5,730 nt of DNA, taken from CAZTAR01 sp043813895. GTDB taxonomy: Bacteria > Planctomycetota > Phycisphaerae > UBA1845 > UTPLA1. The stretch lies in contig JBDRKQ010000097.1 of NCBI GenBank assembly GCA_043813895.1, forward strand, positions 1-5,730, written 5' to 3'. This document shows positions 5,294 through 5,730 of this stretch, piece by piece. Position numbers and translations under genes: made by a program. The notes beneath the pieces are model-generated. The model did no database searches and was not told the origin of the DNA. It was given only the letters and a program-made list of their open reading frames with translations. Within the stretch, counting starts at the first letter, position 1. Each line of letters starts with the position of its first letter.

Positions 5294-5730
5294 TAGCAGT
5301 CCGTGGTAGAAGTCACTTCTTGGCCTCCGGGCTCCGGGGCATGAGGATTGCGAGGAAGCGGGTGCGACGCCTGAGTGAGCGGTCACGGCGGATTGGCGAA
5401 TGGCGATGGGCAGGCGGGAACGGGACGACCAGGGGAGCTTTTGGATTCCCACGTCGGCGCTGCCGATGGCGGCGTCGCATCCGTTCTATGAACAGGTCAA
5501 CCGGATTCTGGATGGCAGGAGCTTCGACGGTTTCGTCGAAGGTTTGTGCCGCAAGTTCTACCACCAGCGGATGGGTCGGCCGTCACCGACCCCGGTGGTT
5601 CATTTCCGTTTGATGTTGATCGGCTACTTCGAGGGCATCGACTCCGAGCGTGGGATGGCCTGGCGGGTGGCGGACTCGCTGGGACTTCGACGGTTCTTGG
5701 GCTACTCACTGACGGATAGTACGCCGGATC
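5294..5730 (+). mobile_element. Insertion sequence, left part, IS5/IS1182-type
   Basis: The transposase reading frame at 5400 shows that an insertion sequence enters here. Its left end is placed at about 5294, where TAGCAGTCCGTGGTAGAAG begins; this resembles the TAGCAG-type tips I associate with such elements. The tip lies 43 bases after the preceding stop codon, and a CTAG (5293-5296) at the junction could be the target. The right end and target duplication are outside the window, so the boundary is provisional. A 13-base palindrome (5308-5320) lies just inside the presumed end. Confidence 0.6.
5400..5730 (+). CDS. Transposase, IS5/IS1182-type, N-terminal part
   Basis: The first 110 residues of a DDE transposase that would cut and move its insertion sequence; the frame remains open at the window edge. 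The recognisable pattern is GRRERDDQGSFWIPTS, SHPFYEQVNRIL (26-37), FDGFVEGLC (42-50), GRPSPTPVVHFRLMLIGYFEGIDSERGMAWRVADSLGLRRFLGYSLTDSTPD (59-110, quoted in part here as key segments: GRPSPTP, LIGYFEGIDSERG, WRVADSLGLRRFLG). This is the N-terminal DUF772-like DNA-binding part of this transposase group. The catalytic Asp and Glu residues lie downstream, outside the window, so intactness cannot be judged. The ATG at 5400 is used; the ATG at 5406 (MGRR) is equally possible and matches relatives. No strong Shine-Dalgarno site is seen, which is usual for transposases. Confidence 0.85.
   Translation, partial: MAMGRRERDDQGSFWIPTSALPMAASHPFYEQVNRILDGRSFDGFVEGLCRKFYHQRMGRPSPTPVVHFRLMLIGYFEGIDSERGMAWRVADSLGLRRFLGYSLTDSTPD

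Noticed and set aside
5266..5613. Plus-strand open frame of 115 codons at the insertion sequence
   Set aside because: It is in a different frame from the recognisable transposase at 5400 and its translation is Arg/Ser-rich without a family pattern.

Overview
The window looks like a chromosomal segment of a GC-rich member of the Planctomycetota. The main reason is the first transcription unit: an ECF-type sigma factor of the family usually found beside Ser/Thr kinases, followed by a large Hanks-type kinase with the N-terminal leader typical of planctomycete and acidobacterial kinases. The two exported proteins with no recognisable family, and an IS5/IS1182-type transposase, fit that reading. 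The phylum is an inference; Acidobacteriota remains a possible alternative.

Layout. (1) Positions 1870 down to 1, minus strand: a two-gene operon. It holds an ECF sigma factor (192 aa, complete) and a Ser/Thr protein kinase (431 codons visible, C-terminus beyond position 1). The two share a 4-base GTGA overlap and the kinase has its own strong Shine-Dalgarno site. (2) Positions 1871-2128: a divergent intergenic region with two GC-rich inverted repeats and an AT-richer part next to the plus-strand gene. (3) Positions 2129-3418, plus strand: a 429-aa putative lipoprotein with a Gly-rich linker and about seven spaced beta-strand repeats suggesting a beta-propeller. It is followed by a long 18-pair hairpin that probably ends transcription. 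(4) Positions 3605-5251, plus strand: a 548-aa secreted or periplasmic helical, Lys/Ala/Glu-rich protein of unknown family, preceded by a structured leader. (5) From about 5294 to the end: the left part of an insertion sequence carrying the N-terminal 110 residues of a transposase.

How the genes may work together. The sigma factor and kinase very likely form a signalling pair in which the kinase controls the sigma factor. A threonine sits in the sigma factor where many ECF sigmas carry acidic residues in region 2.2, which suggests activation by phosphorylation. The divergent lipoprotein, and perhaps the helical exported protein, are candidate targets or sensory partners, but only position supports this. 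No gene-free stretch exceeds 300 bases. The kinase, sigma and transposase calls are secure at family level; the two exported proteins cannot be given a function.
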